Notes: generated from the letters alone by a model not told the origin. Positions 1 through 7,260 are shown, counted from the first letter of the stretch. The stretch: 10,296 bases of DNA from CAYLLT01 sp964591605 (GCA_964591605.1 CAZQEN010000289.1:1-10296), one strand, 5' to 3'. Numbers and translations are program-made.

Positions 1-16
1 TCCCGGGTGGCATGGG

Positions 17-146
17 TCCCGGCGCGCCGGGATACTCGCTGCCCGTGGGAGTGGGTCACGGGCGATGGGCATCCGCGATTGGGGATGTCCCGCCGCGCCG
101 GGACCCATTCCACTCGTCTGCCACTGAGCTCCGGATGCATCCCCGC
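17..146. repeat. Dispersed palindromic intergenic repeat, copy A
   Basis: This stretch matches 4272-4399. Positions 17-55 are identical to 4272-4310 over 39 nt. Positions 64-84 match 4319-4339 with 5 differences, and 119-146 match 4372-4399 with 5 differences in 28. The element opens with the perfect palindrome tcccggcgcgccggga (17-32). Next comes a hairpin, gcccgtgg (41-48) with tcacgggc (56-63), closed by a G-T (G-U in RNA) pair where copy B has G-C. Copy A also holds a near-repeat of the palindrome at 84-103 that differs by one base from 4268-4287. No open reading frame in it is convincing. Both copies lie upstream of plus-strand genes. Two copies in 10 kb suggest a multicopy genomic element, which is an inference. 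Confidence 0.8.
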
Positions 147-169
147 AACCAGGTCAACGGTCCATGACG

Positions 170-198
170 CTGGCAAAGCGCGGCGGGGCGGGTAAGAT
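170..198 (+). promoter_or_regulatory. Probable sigma-70 type promoter for the YhaM-like gene (leaderless)
   Basis: A -35-like CTGGCA (170-175) and a -10-like TAAGAT (193-198) are separated by 17 nt. Each matches 4 of 6 consensus bases. The -10 box ends only 8 nt before the ATG at 207, so the predicted transcription start falls at or within a base or two of the start codon. There is no Shine-Dalgarno sequence in front of the ATG, which fits a leaderless transcript. Confidence 0.5.
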
Positions 199-206
199 GA
201 CGCACT

Positions 207-1295
207 ATGGCTGAAAACAACGCACCACAGGCGGAGACTCTGTACTTCGGAAAGCGTGTCCCGGTCAGCGGGGCCACGGTTCAGGCCCCCAGGAAGCCCC
301 GGCGCTACGTCAAGGACCTGCAGCCGGGTGAGATGTTCGAGGACATCATTTTCCTGGTGAACTCCAAGGACCTGCGGACCACCTCGAACGGGTCGCTCTA
401 CGTCCACTGTGTCCTGTCCGACAAGACGGGCCAGCTCCTCGGCCGAATCTGGCAGGCCACGGACGCCATTTATGAACAGATCCCAGAAGGCGGCTTCCTC
501 CGCTTCCGCGGGCGCGTGGAGAACTACAAGGGCGCACTGCAGTTCATCATCGACGCCATCCGCCCCTGCGACCCCAAGCTCATCGACCTCGGCGAGTTCA
601 TGCCCCAGACCGCCGAGGACATTGACCAGATGTTCGATCGGGTCAAGGAGATCCTGCGGCAGATCAAGAACAAGCATCTGCTCAACCTGATCAAGCAGTT
701 CATCGTCGATGAACCGCTGATGACCCGATTCCGGAAGGCTCCGGCCGCCATCCAGATGCACCACGCCTTCGTCGGCGGCCTTCTCGAACACACGCGCAAC
801 GTGCTCGAACTTGCGCTGCTGGTGATCCCGCGCTATCCGCGGGTCAGCCTCGATCTCGTGCTGGCCGGCGTTTTCCTGCACGATATCGCCAAGACGGCCG
901 AGCTCACCTACGAGACGTCGTTCCAGTACACGAGCGAAGGCCAACTCATCGGCCACATCGTGCAGGCCGTCATCTGGGTCGAGGAGAAGGTCAAGGCGGT
1001 CGAAGCCGAGACGCGCGAGCCCTTCCCGCGGGAGATCAAGGCCGCGCTCGAGCACATCATCCTGTCGCATCACGGCCAGTATGAGTTCGGCAGCCCCAAG
1101 CTGCCGGCCATGCCCGAGGCCGTCGCCCTGCACTACCTGGACAACCTCGACGCCAAACTCCACATCTACACCGAGCGGATCCGCAACGACAACGACCCCG
1201 CCAGCGAGTGGACCGAGTACGTCCGCGGCATCGAGACCAAGATCTACAAGCGGGACGTGATGGGCATCCGTGGCGACGGCGCATCACCCAAGTAG
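207..1295 (+). CDS. YhaM-family OB-fold/HD-domain 3'-5' exoribonuclease
   Basis: This 362-residue cytoplasmic protein has the two-domain plan of the YhaM family, metal-dependent 3'-5' exonucleases acting on RNA and single-stranded DNA. An OB-fold nucleic-acid-binding domain spans about residues 35-120 and an HD hydrolase domain about 160-330. HD-type metal ligands are visible: H185/H186, H195 in GGLLEHT, the signature H225-D226 in FLHDIAKT, H250, H288/H289 and D312 in YLDNLDAKLH. The length is close to that of known YhaM proteins (about 310-330) plus a short extra N-terminus of about 30 residues. The ATG at 207 lacks a ribosome binding site but sits 8 nt after a -10 box, suggesting leaderless expression. 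The gene is monocistronic and converges on endonuclease V. A cyclic-nucleotide HD phosphodiesterase is less likely because of the OB domain. Confidence 0.9.
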   Translation: MAENNAPQAETLYFGKRVPVSGATVQAPRKPRRYVKDLQPGEMFEDIIFLVNSKDLRTTSNGSLYVHCVLSDKTGQLLGRIWQATDAIYEQIPEGGFLRFRGRVENYKGALQFIIDAIRPCDPKLIDLGEFMPQTAEDIDQMFDRVKEILRQIKNKHLLNLIKQFIVDEPLMTRFRKAPAAIQMHHAFVGGLLEHTRNVLELALLVIPRYPRVSLDLVLAGVFLHDIAKTAELTYETSFQYTSEGQLIGHIVQAVIWVEEKVKAVEAETREPFPREIKAALEHIILSHHGQYEFGSPKLPAMPEAVALHYLDNLDAKLHIYTERIRNDNDPASEWTEYVRGIETKIYKRDVMGIRGDGASPK

Positions 1296-1427
1296 GCCGG
1301 GATCAGCAGCCACCCCGGAGACGGCCCCCCGGACCCCCGGGCGGGAGCGGTGCGGCATCCTCCACGTCTGCGAGCAGACACTTCCCCCCTACCTCGGACC
1401 CGGTTGGAGTCGAAGGGCGGTGTCTAC

Positions 1428-2120
1428 TCAGTCAGGCTTTCCGGCGCGGGCGGTGCGGTTCCGCGTGACGAGCTGGTGGGCCAGACGTGTGGGCTCCGGC
1501 AGCCGATATCGGGTCACGCACGCCATCACGACGGTGATGGCGTCGTCCAGCGTGACATCCGTGCCGACGCTGACGTACACCGGCTTGCGCCCGTCCTGCG
1601 TACGCAGGATCGCCCCGATCACCTCACCGTGATGAATCAGTGGCGCGCTCGTGCCCGCCCGATGAGGCGGCTCGGCCTCCTCGCCGCACAGGCGGGATTT
1701 AGCGCACCCGATGCTCGGGCGGCCCAGGAGCAGGCCCGTGTGCGTCGCCAGGCCGAAGCGGCGCGGATGGGCGTAGCCCTGCCCGTCGAACATGAACAGA
1801 TCGGGGACGGTCTTGAGCTTACGGGCGGCGGCGAGGATGCCGGGGGCCTCGCGGAAGCTCAGCAGGCCGGGGACATAAGGGAAGCGAACCGGGCGCCACG
1901 CCAGCGTTTCCTCAACCACGCGCCCGGCCGTAACGTCATACACCACCAGGCCCGCGAGGCATCGCTGCCCATCCGGGGCGAAGGCCAGATCCGCGCCCGC
2001 CACCAGGCGTACGGGTGCCTTGAGGGCGCGCATGCGAATGGCACCGGCCAGACGCTGTTGAAGGCGGATTGCCGCCCGCGGCGTCGACGGCCAGCGGTGC
2101 AGCGGCGGGGGAAGTTTCAT
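1428..2120 (-). CDS. nfi: Endonuclease V (deoxyinosine 3' endonuclease)
   Basis: The 230-residue product is a recognisable endonuclease V, which cuts DNA (and in some species RNA) at the second phosphodiester bond 3' of a deaminated adenine (inosine), starting alternative excision repair. The catalytic acidic residues are in place: D44 in AGADLAF, E91 in the PYVPGLLSFRE block and D112 in FMFDGQGYAHPRRFG, with H118 following. PYVPG (81-85) corresponds to the wedge motif that separates strands at the lesion. The length is normal for the family. The ATG at 2118-2120 is preceded by GGGAG at good spacing, and the gene begins 15 nt after the HEAT-repeat gene's stop, so the two are probably cotranscribed. 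It converges on the YhaM-like gene with 132 nt between the stops. Confidence 0.93.
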   Translation of the reverse strand: MKLPPPLHRWPSTPRAAIRLQQRLAGAIRMRALKAPVRLVAGADLAFAPDGQRCLAGLVVYDVTAGRVVEETLAWRPVRFPYVPGLLSFREAPGILAAARKLKTVPDLFMFDGQGYAHPRRFGLATHTGLLLGRPSIGCAKSRLCGEEAEPPHRAGTSAPLIHHGEVIGAILRTQDGRKPVYVSVGTDVTLDDAITVVMACVTRYRLPEPTRLAHQLVTRNRTARAGKPD

Positions 2121-2135
2121 ACGATCTCCCGCAGA

Positions 2136-2900
2136 TCATTCCAGCCAGCGGGCCACCCGTTCGCGGGCGTGTAGCAGCCGCTCCACCTCGCGCCAGTCGG
2201 GAGACACGTGATCCACCCGGGCCAGCGCGTCGCAGAGCAGCGCGGTCCGGCCGTACTGCTTCCAGAATCCCCGGAGCTGGGCCCATACCGATTCGCGCTC
2301 CGGTGAATCGAAGGCGATGGCAAAACCGACCGTCTGTGCCATACGTTGAGTCACCCCTCGCAGCTCGCCGAAGGCGAATTCTCGAGGTTCGGGGGGCACC
2401 TCGGCGGCCAGTGCCAGCAGCGTGTCAGCGCCCTCAGGACGGCCAAGCTGAAGCAGGCCCGCCGCCGACCCCACCCGGCCCCAGGGTCCGGCTGAGGTCA
2501 GGGTGGCGCGAAGCCAGGGCACCAGCCGGTAGTCGCCATCCGACAGCCGAGCGGCGTAGACCATCAGCCGGGCCTTGAGCGGAGAATCCGGCTCCCGGTC
2601 CGCCCGACGCATGAGGGGAGCGACCCCCCGGAGGTCCCGGATCCGCATGGCCGTATAGCCCGCCAGCTCAACAAGATCGGGGTCGTCCTCGTGTTCGATG
2701 CGTTCCAGGACCGCTTCCACCGCCCGCGCGGCACGCTCATCCCGCACATAACCCAACCCGCGCCTCCGAACGGCGGGGTCTTTCGACCGGATTTGTTGGA
2801 TCGCCCTCCCGGTCTGCAGAAGGGGAACCACACTCAGCAGGACAATGTTTCCGCCCGCGATCAGGAGGAGCAGCACAAGCAGACGGAGGACGTGTCGCAC
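2136..2900 (-). CDS. Membrane-anchored HEAT-repeat-like protein
   Basis: With the GTG at 2898-2900 as start this is a 254-residue protein. It opens with a strongly hydrophobic segment (about residues 4-28, rich in L, I and V) that would act as an uncleaved anchor or signal sequence, with the remainder most likely outside the membrane. The rest is alpha-helical and reads like degenerate HEAT/armadillo units, for example KDPAVRRRGLGYVRDERAAR followed by DDPDLVELAGYTAMRIRD and DSPLKARLMVYAARLSDGD. Such repeats usually bind partner proteins. I see no catalytic motif. The frame stays open up to an ATG at 3077, but that longer version would translate through the intrinsic terminator at 3042-3064 and puts non-membrane-like sequence first. 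GTG 2900 has a GGGA-type site about 10 nt upstream. The gene is followed closely by endonuclease V. Confidence 0.65.
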   Translation of the reverse strand: MRHVLRLLVLLLLIAGGNIVLLSVVPLLQTGRAIQQIRSKDPAVRRRGLGYVRDERAARAVEAVLERIEHEDDPDLVELAGYTAMRIRDLRGVAPLMRRADREPDSPLKARLMVYAARLSDGDYRLVPWLRATLTSAGPWGRVGSAAGLLQLGRPEGADTLLALAAEVPPEPREFAFGELRGVTQRMAQTVGFAIAFDSPERESVWAQLRGFWKQYGRTALLCDALARVDHVSPDWREVERLLHARERVARWLE

Positions 2901-3035
2901 GATCAGAACTTCCCGTATGGCCGTCAGGCTGCCGGTTTCCCGCCCGGTCGCCGGTTGGACGGGAGCATATCGCCCCCTGGAAGCCACACGCAACTGGATG
3001 ACTGACCATGAGAAAGGCGGACCGATCGGGGCGCA

Positions 3036-3155
3036 AGAAAAAAGAGACGTCCGGGACGTCTCTTGATCCTCTCGCACGCTCCTGGGTGCTTCTTTTCCCT
3101 CCTCGCGGTCGAGGAGAAGGGGGCCAGAAGCGAGTTGAGGAAACTACCCCAATGC
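3036..3155 (-). ncRNA. Candidate structured leader RNA or small RNA
   Basis: A transcript starting a few bases after the -10 box at 3162-3167 and ending at the terminator below would be about 120 nt. It folds well by eye. CCT/AGG and CTCG/CGAG (3140-3138 and 3134-3131 with 3074-3068) make an outer stem with a CAA bulge. CTTCT/AGAAG (3130-3126 with 3093-3089) continues it. A perfect 7-bp hairpin CTCCTCG/CGAGGAG (3116-3110 with 3105-3099, loop ACCG) caps it. The terminator hairpin follows, then 136 nt later the GTG of the HEAT-repeat gene on the same strand. It could be a cis-acting attenuator or riboswitch-type leader, or an independent small RNA. It does not show the conserved motifs of SRP RNA, tmRNA or the riboswitch classes I can recall, and I cannot assign it to a family. 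Confidence 0.5.
3038..3064 (-). terminator. Intrinsic (rho-independent) terminator
   Basis: A perfect 10-bp inverted repeat, aagagacgtc (3042-3051) and gacgtctctt (3055-3064) with a 3-nt loop, is followed on the minus strand by a run of T from the stem base through 3038. There is no T run on the plus-strand side, so it works for minus-strand transcription only. It lies about 225 nt beyond the methyltransferase stop, with a promoter in between, and upstream of the HEAT-repeat gene. It may therefore end the short RNA, end methyltransferase read-through, or attenuate the operon. Confidence 0.85.
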
Positions 3156-3161
3156 TTCCGC

Positions 3162-3189
3162 ATTTTATCTGACTCTGCCCCCAATGCAA
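3162..3189 (-). promoter_or_regulatory. Sigma-70 type promoter for the leader/small RNA and HEAT-endonuclease V unit
   Basis: On the minus strand TTGCAT (3189-3184) and TAAAAT (3167-3162) are spaced by 16 nt. The matches to consensus are 4 of 6 for the -35 and 5 of 6 for the -10. This is the best promoter-like match I noticed in the window. The expected start site is near 3155. Confidence 0.6.
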
Positions 3190-3288
3190 CCCCCCATTAC
3201 ACTCATTTGTGAATTTACGGAAACTGGGTCGGGATGGAAAGCCCAGGAGACGGATTCTGATTGACTAAACCTCCTTCAAATCCGTAAG

Positions 3289-4059
3289 TTACGGAGACTT
3301 GAGCCCCGGCGGGTCGCTCGGAAGGTAAAAGATGAGAACGTGCTGGCGGGGCAGGACATCGAGTCTCTTTTCCAGCCTCAGGCCCGCCACCGCCATCTCG
3401 CGAACGGCCTGCCGGGCCTTCATCTTGTGGACCCGCTTGATCGGGACGGACGGATCCTCGCCGCGATACTCCACCAGCACGACGCGGCCACCCGGCTTCA
3501 GGGCGGCCACGATCTTCATCATCATCTCGCAGGGATAGGCGAATTCGTGGTAGACATCGACCATGAGGACCAGATCGATCGAACCCGGTTCGAGCCGTGG
3601 GTCTTTCTCATCGCCCAGGACCAGATCCACATTGTTGAGCCGTTCGCGTCGCAGGCGGGTGCGCATCAGGTCCAGCATCTCAGGCTGGACGTCGACTGCC
3701 TTGACGCGTCCCGAGGGGCCGACTGCCCGGGCCAGCCGCACCGTCAGGTATCCGCTGCCGGCGCCGATGTCCGCCACGGTGGTGCCGGGCTTGAGTGCGA
3801 GCGACTCGATCAGCAGCGCCGGCGCCTCCTCCTGCTCGCGCTCCGGACGCTCCAGCCAGTCGGCCCCCTCGTGCCCCATGACGAGAGCGATCTCGCGGCC
3901 CATGTAGAACTTGCCGAGTCCGTTGGGGTCATGATCGTCGCGCCAGATGTACAGGGGTGCCGGCGCGGTCGCGGCTGGACGAGTGACGGCGGGTGCTGAG
4001 GCCGGACGGGTTGCCGGCGCCATTCCCAGGATGAGCAGATGGATCAGTAGGCTGGCCAC
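3289..4059 (-). CDS. Class I SAM-dependent methyltransferase with hydrophobic N-terminus
   Basis: This 256-residue protein has a Rossmann-type methyltransferase domain over about residues 80-240. Motif I is VADIGAGSGYL (D97-G103 binds the SAM methionine end), the acidic ribose-binding residue is D123 in KAVDVQPEML, and motif IV-like VLMVDVYHEF and post-motif ALKPGGRVVLVEY follow. A conserved-looking leader block, RDDHDPNGLGKFYMGREIA (40-58), precedes the domain. The substrate cannot be told. The start is the GTG at 4057-4059, giving a short hydrophobic stretch (MASLLIHLLILGMA) and an Ala/Pro/Thr-rich linker that looks like an export signal, although its n-region has no positive charge. The ATG at 4023 would omit half of this stretch. 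A GAGGGG lies 11 nt before the GTG, and a -10-like GATAAT lies 6 nt before it. Confidence 0.85.
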   Translation of the reverse strand: MASLLIHLLILGMAPATRPASAPAVTRPAATAPAPLYIWRDDHDPNGLGKFYMGREIALVMGHEGADWLERPEREQEEAPALLIESLALKPGTTVADIGAGSGYLTVRLARAVGPSGRVKAVDVQPEMLDLMRTRLRRERLNNVDLVLGDEKDPRLEPGSIDLVLMVDVYHEFAYPCEMMMKIVAALKPGGRVVLVEYRGEDPSVPIKRVHKMKARQAVREMAVAGLRLEKRLDVLPRQHVLIFYLPSDPPGLKSP

Positions 4060-4065
4060 GGCCCT

Positions 4066-4071
4066 ATTATC
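4066..4071 (-). promoter_or_regulatory. Possible -10 element of the methyltransferase gene
   Basis: GATAAT on the minus strand matches 5 of 6 bases of the -10 consensus and ends 6 nt before the GTG start at 4059, a spacing seen for leaderless genes. No convincing -35 lies 16-18 nt upstream. The overlapping GAGGGG could instead be a ribosome binding site, in which case this is not a promoter. Confidence 0.3.
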
Positions 4072-4271
4072 CCCTCAGTCGAGCACCGCCGCGAGCCCGA
4101 TCCATCTCCGGCAAGCCGTCCGCGAAGTTCTGATGTATCGATGGCCGTCACAATGGGTTGTGGAATACGAGGACAGTGTCGTGAGGCTTCCTGAAAAACT
4201 CTACTGAGGGTGCGTGACACTCTGGGCGGGACAGACTCCCGACAGCCCATGTGCATTCGCATCGGCGGATG
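4072..4271. other. Intergenic stretch between divergent methyltransferase and xylA
   Basis: This is the left part of a 498-bp gene-free interval (4060-4557). I see no credible coding sequence. The only local structure I noted is a short inverted repeat, cacaa-tggg-ttgtg (4149-4162), which could be an operator-like site but is too short to claim. The remaining interval holds the repeat copy B and the xylA upstream signals listed separately. Confidence 0.6.
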
Positions 4272-4399
4272 TCCCGGCGCGCCGGGATACTCGCTGCCCG
4301 TGGGAGTGGGCCACGGGCAATCCGCATCCACGATTGCGGGTGGCCGCCGCGGCGACCCCATCCCGCCCGCATGCCACTGAATTCTGGATGCACCCCTGC
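4272..4399. repeat. Dispersed palindromic intergenic repeat, copy B
   Basis: This is the second copy of the element at 17-146, with the same palindrome (4272-4287) and the same hairpin. Here the hairpin is a perfect 8-bp stem, gcccgtgg (4296-4303) and ccacgggc (4311-4318), with a 7-nt loop. The centre (about 4340-4371) diverges from copy A and lacks its second palindrome unit. The copy ends about 158 nt before the xylA start and about 47 nt before the putative xylA -10 box, so it is probably outside the transcript. Confidence 0.8.
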
Positions 4400-4421
4400 G
4401 CCGTGCAGCGTCGCGTTTCGG

Positions 4422-4451
4422 CTGGCCGTGAGCGCTGCGCCGCTTTAGAAT
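4422..4451 (+). promoter_or_regulatory. Possible xylA promoter
   Basis: TAGAAT (4446-4451) matches 5 of 6 bases of the -10 consensus. A weak -35, CTGGCC (4422-4427, 3 of 6), lies 18 nt upstream. It would give a 5' UTR of about 100 nt carrying the two hairpins described next. Confidence 0.35.
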
Positions 4452-4461
4452 CACGGTCTTG

Positions 4462-4519
4462 GGTGGAAGCATTTCCACCACATCCGGCCGCCGACGCGGC
4501 GTGAGCACGCGCGGCCGGA
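4462..4519 (+). promoter_or_regulatory. Two stacked hairpins in the xylA 5' UTR
   Basis: The first hairpin pairs ggtggaa (4462-4468) with ttccacc (4473-4479) across a 4-nt loop. The second pairs tccggccgc (4483-4491) with gcggccgga (4511-4519), 9 bp perfect, around a 19-nt loop that can itself form a small gcgt/acgc stem. No U run follows, so they are not intrinsic terminators. They could be a protein-binding operator or an mRNA-stabilising or regulatory fold. The role is unknown. Confidence 0.5.
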
Positions 4520-4557
4520 AACGAGAAAGCGAACCCTGAGCCAAACTGAGGTGCACG

Positions 4558-5886
<1,329 letters not shown>

Positions 5887-5949
5887 TGGCAGCGCATGTC
5901 CGGTGTGGAGCGCGACGATGACGTGCATTGCGGGATCGCACACTGTAGT

Positions 5950-5967
5950 GGCCGCCCCGCGGCGGCC
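5950..5967. repeat. GC-rich hairpin downstream of xylA
   Basis: ggccgcc (5950-5956) and ggcggcc (5961-5967) form a perfect 7-bp stem with a 4-nt loop, 64 nt after the xylA stop. There is no U run, so it is at best a 3'-end stabilising structure or part of a small intergenic repeat. A weak promoter-like pair (ttgcgt 5972-5977, tatcgg 5996-6001, spacing 18) follows it and could drive the ORF6N gene. Confidence 0.4.
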
Positions 5968-6033
5968 GCGGTTGCGTCGGGACACGATCGGGTCGTATCG
6001 GTTTGAGAGAGCACGAAAGCGAGGAACTGCAGA

Positions 6034-6576
6034 ATGCCTCGAAAACAGGAGATCATCCCGATCGGCCCAATCGAGACCCGAATACTGCTCATCCGTGGGC
6101 AGCGTGTCATTCTGGATTCTGATCTGGCGAGACTTTATGGCGTTACGAGCAAGCGTCTCAACGAGCAGGTCAAACGTAATCTGGAGCGGTTCCCAGAGGA
6201 TTTTGCGTTTCAGTTGACCGCCAAAGAATATAAAGTATTTCTGAAGTCGCAATTTGCGACCTCAAACGGCGGGCGGGGTGGAAGGCGGTCACCGCCCCGC
6301 GCCTTCACCGAGCACGGAGCGATCATGGCCGCGACGGTTTTGAACTCGCCCCAGGCCGTCAAAGTCAGCCTTTTCGTGGTACGAGCATTCGTCAAGCTTC
6401 GAGAGATCCTTTCCACGCACCGGCAGCTCGCACACAAGCTGGCCGAACTCGAACGCAAGCTGGAGAAACACGATGGACAGATCATCGCTCTCATCGATGC
6501 GATTCGCGAACTGATGGAGCCCCCGCCGGAGCCGAAGCGAAGGCCTATCGGGTTCGCGGGGGAAATGGAGGGGTGA
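6034..6576 (+). CDS. ORF6N domain-containing (phage-type) protein
   Basis: The 180-residue protein carries an ORF6N domain at about residues 15-105, recognised by the run RGQRVILDSDLARLYGV, the KRLNEQVKRNLERFPEDFAF block and the later RAFTEHGAIMAATVLNSPQA. Residues 135-162 form a heptad-like coiled coil (LAHKLAELERKLEKHDGQI), and the tail is proline- and arginine-rich. ORF6N/KilA-N family members are common in phages and mobile islands and in bacterial chromosomes. They are thought to bind DNA, but the precise role is unknown. The length is full for the family. GAGG lies about 9 nt before the ATG. It is an orphan here, followed by a scar of joined gene fragments, which fits an accessory segment downstream of xylA. 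Confidence 0.88.
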   Translation: MPRKQEIIPIGPIETRILLIRGQRVILDSDLARLYGVTSKRLNEQVKRNLERFPEDFAFQLTAKEYKVFLKSQFATSNGGRGGRRSPPRAFTEHGAIMAATVLNSPQAVKVSLFVVRAFVKLREILSTHRQLAHKLAELERKLEKHDGQIIALIDAIRELMEPPPEPKRRPIGFAGEMEG

Positions 6577-6636
6577 TTGCCTGGTCCAGGCTTGGTACGA
6601 TGGACAGAACTGACGTCGCCTCAAAGGGATTCTTTC

Positions 6637-6951
6637 ATGTCTTCTGTCAAATGCTGGTCCTGCGGACGTGATATGACAGTCACCTCTGATTTGGCGGGCA
6701 AAACGGTATACTGCCCCATGTGTGGAAAACCTGTCGTAGTGCCGCAAGAGGCATTCGGCCCACCGCTTGCTGCCGCAGAACCGCCAAGACTTGAGAGGGT
6801 GAATTGTGCAAAATCGCCCGCGACAGCAGGACTTCTGAATTTTCTGTTCTGGGGAGCGGGTTATGTTTACTTGGGCATTGCGAGCCGAAATCGACTTTCG
6901 CGATCGGATCGTCGGCCGGACAGGTGTCTTCGAGCCACTCGAGGACATTGA
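6637..6951 (+). pseudogene. Truncated zinc-ribbon/TM2-like membrane protein (5' part)
   Basis: The ATG at 6637 has a good ribosome site (AAGGGA, 8 nt away). The first about 80 residues look native. A four-cysteine zinc ribbon (C6, C9, C26, C29 in CWSC and CPMCG) is followed by a linker and then KSPATAGLLNFLFWGAGYVY, which resembles the opening of a TM2-type small membrane domain. After YLG (about 6880) the reading changes to a basic, arginine- and serine-rich tail (SRNRLSRSDRR) and stops at 6951. That tail is the out-of-frame reading of a DUF2442 gene remnant. The second transmembrane helix expected in the family is missing. I therefore read this as a gene cut inside its membrane domain. The protein might still be made but is unlikely to be a normal family member. 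Confidence 0.65.
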
Positions 6952-7069
6952 ATACTTCGAGCGCGTGACCATCGAGCCCGATTCGAGGACCATCACCTGG
7001 CCGAATGAAGTGGACTTCTGCCCGGAGACGCTGCACGAGTGGCCAATCGCCCTGGCGGCAGCCGAGTGA
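6863..7069 (+). pseudogene. N-terminally truncated DUF2442-domain protein
   Basis: In the +1 frame relative to the zinc-ribbon gene, the sequence from about 6881 to 7069 reads EIDFRDRIVGRTGVFEPLED, then YFERV and TITWPNEVDFCPETL. This is the C-terminal two thirds of the DUF2442 family, whose hallmarks are a GVFEPL-like turn, an (E/D)xEYFxxV block and WPNxxDxCPexL. The first 30-40 residues of the usual about 80-95 are absent. An ATG at 6863 opens the frame, giving 68 codons, but its first residues (MFTWA) come from the neighbouring gene's sequence and it has no clear ribosome site. DUF2442 genes often sit beside DUF4160 genes in a toxin-antitoxin-like arrangement, but no DUF4160 partner is seen here. 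It is most simply a deletion remnant. Confidence 0.6.
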
Positions 7070-7164
7070 GCGTCCCCACAATTTGAGTGTCGAGCAGCCG
7101 CGGTTGGTCGAATCGACGTCGCTGCGGAAAAAGCCGAGCCACTGCGGAATCTCCAGGGAGCTGC

Positions 7165-7260
7165 TTCTTCAGGGTGATCGCTGGCCGCTTCCGCACGGGC
7201 GCGGCTCTGATCGAGCTTCTCACAGACGGTCCGAGAGTTCGAGCGGGTTCCCATCTCTCC
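7165..7260. repeat. Probable planctomycete-type intergenic repeat ('PLPHGRGSD' type)
   Basis: The interval 7070-7280 has no credible gene. In one plus frame, 7185-7211 reads PLPHGRGSD, a peptide I recall from spurious short reading frames in many planctomycete intergenic regions, where it marks a dispersed DNA repeat rather than a protein. The limits given are approximate, only one copy is present in this window, and the identification rests on memory. Confidence 0.35.

Noticed and set aside
1296..1427. Hairpin cccgg-accc-ccggg near 1330-1345 as a terminator between the convergent genes
   Set aside because: The stem is only 5 bp and there is no T run on either side.
1350..2174. A 274-codon plus-strand frame opposite endonuclease V
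   Set aside because: It is the antisense shadow of a gene with all catalytic residues present.
2901..3077. Upstream extension of the HEAT-repeat protein to the ATG at 3077
   Set aside because: It would run through a perfect intrinsic terminator and gives a non-conserved-looking N-terminus before the membrane segment.
3036..3155. Identity of the RNA element as SRP RNA or 6S RNA
   Set aside because: The conserved SRP tetraloop/helix 8 sequence is absent, and the predicted length is short for 6S RNA with no clear central bubble. It is left unassigned.
4149..4162. Inverted repeat cacaa-tggg-ttgtg as an operator
   Set aside because: Five-base arms are expected by chance in this much sequence, and it is not placed at a recognisable promoter.
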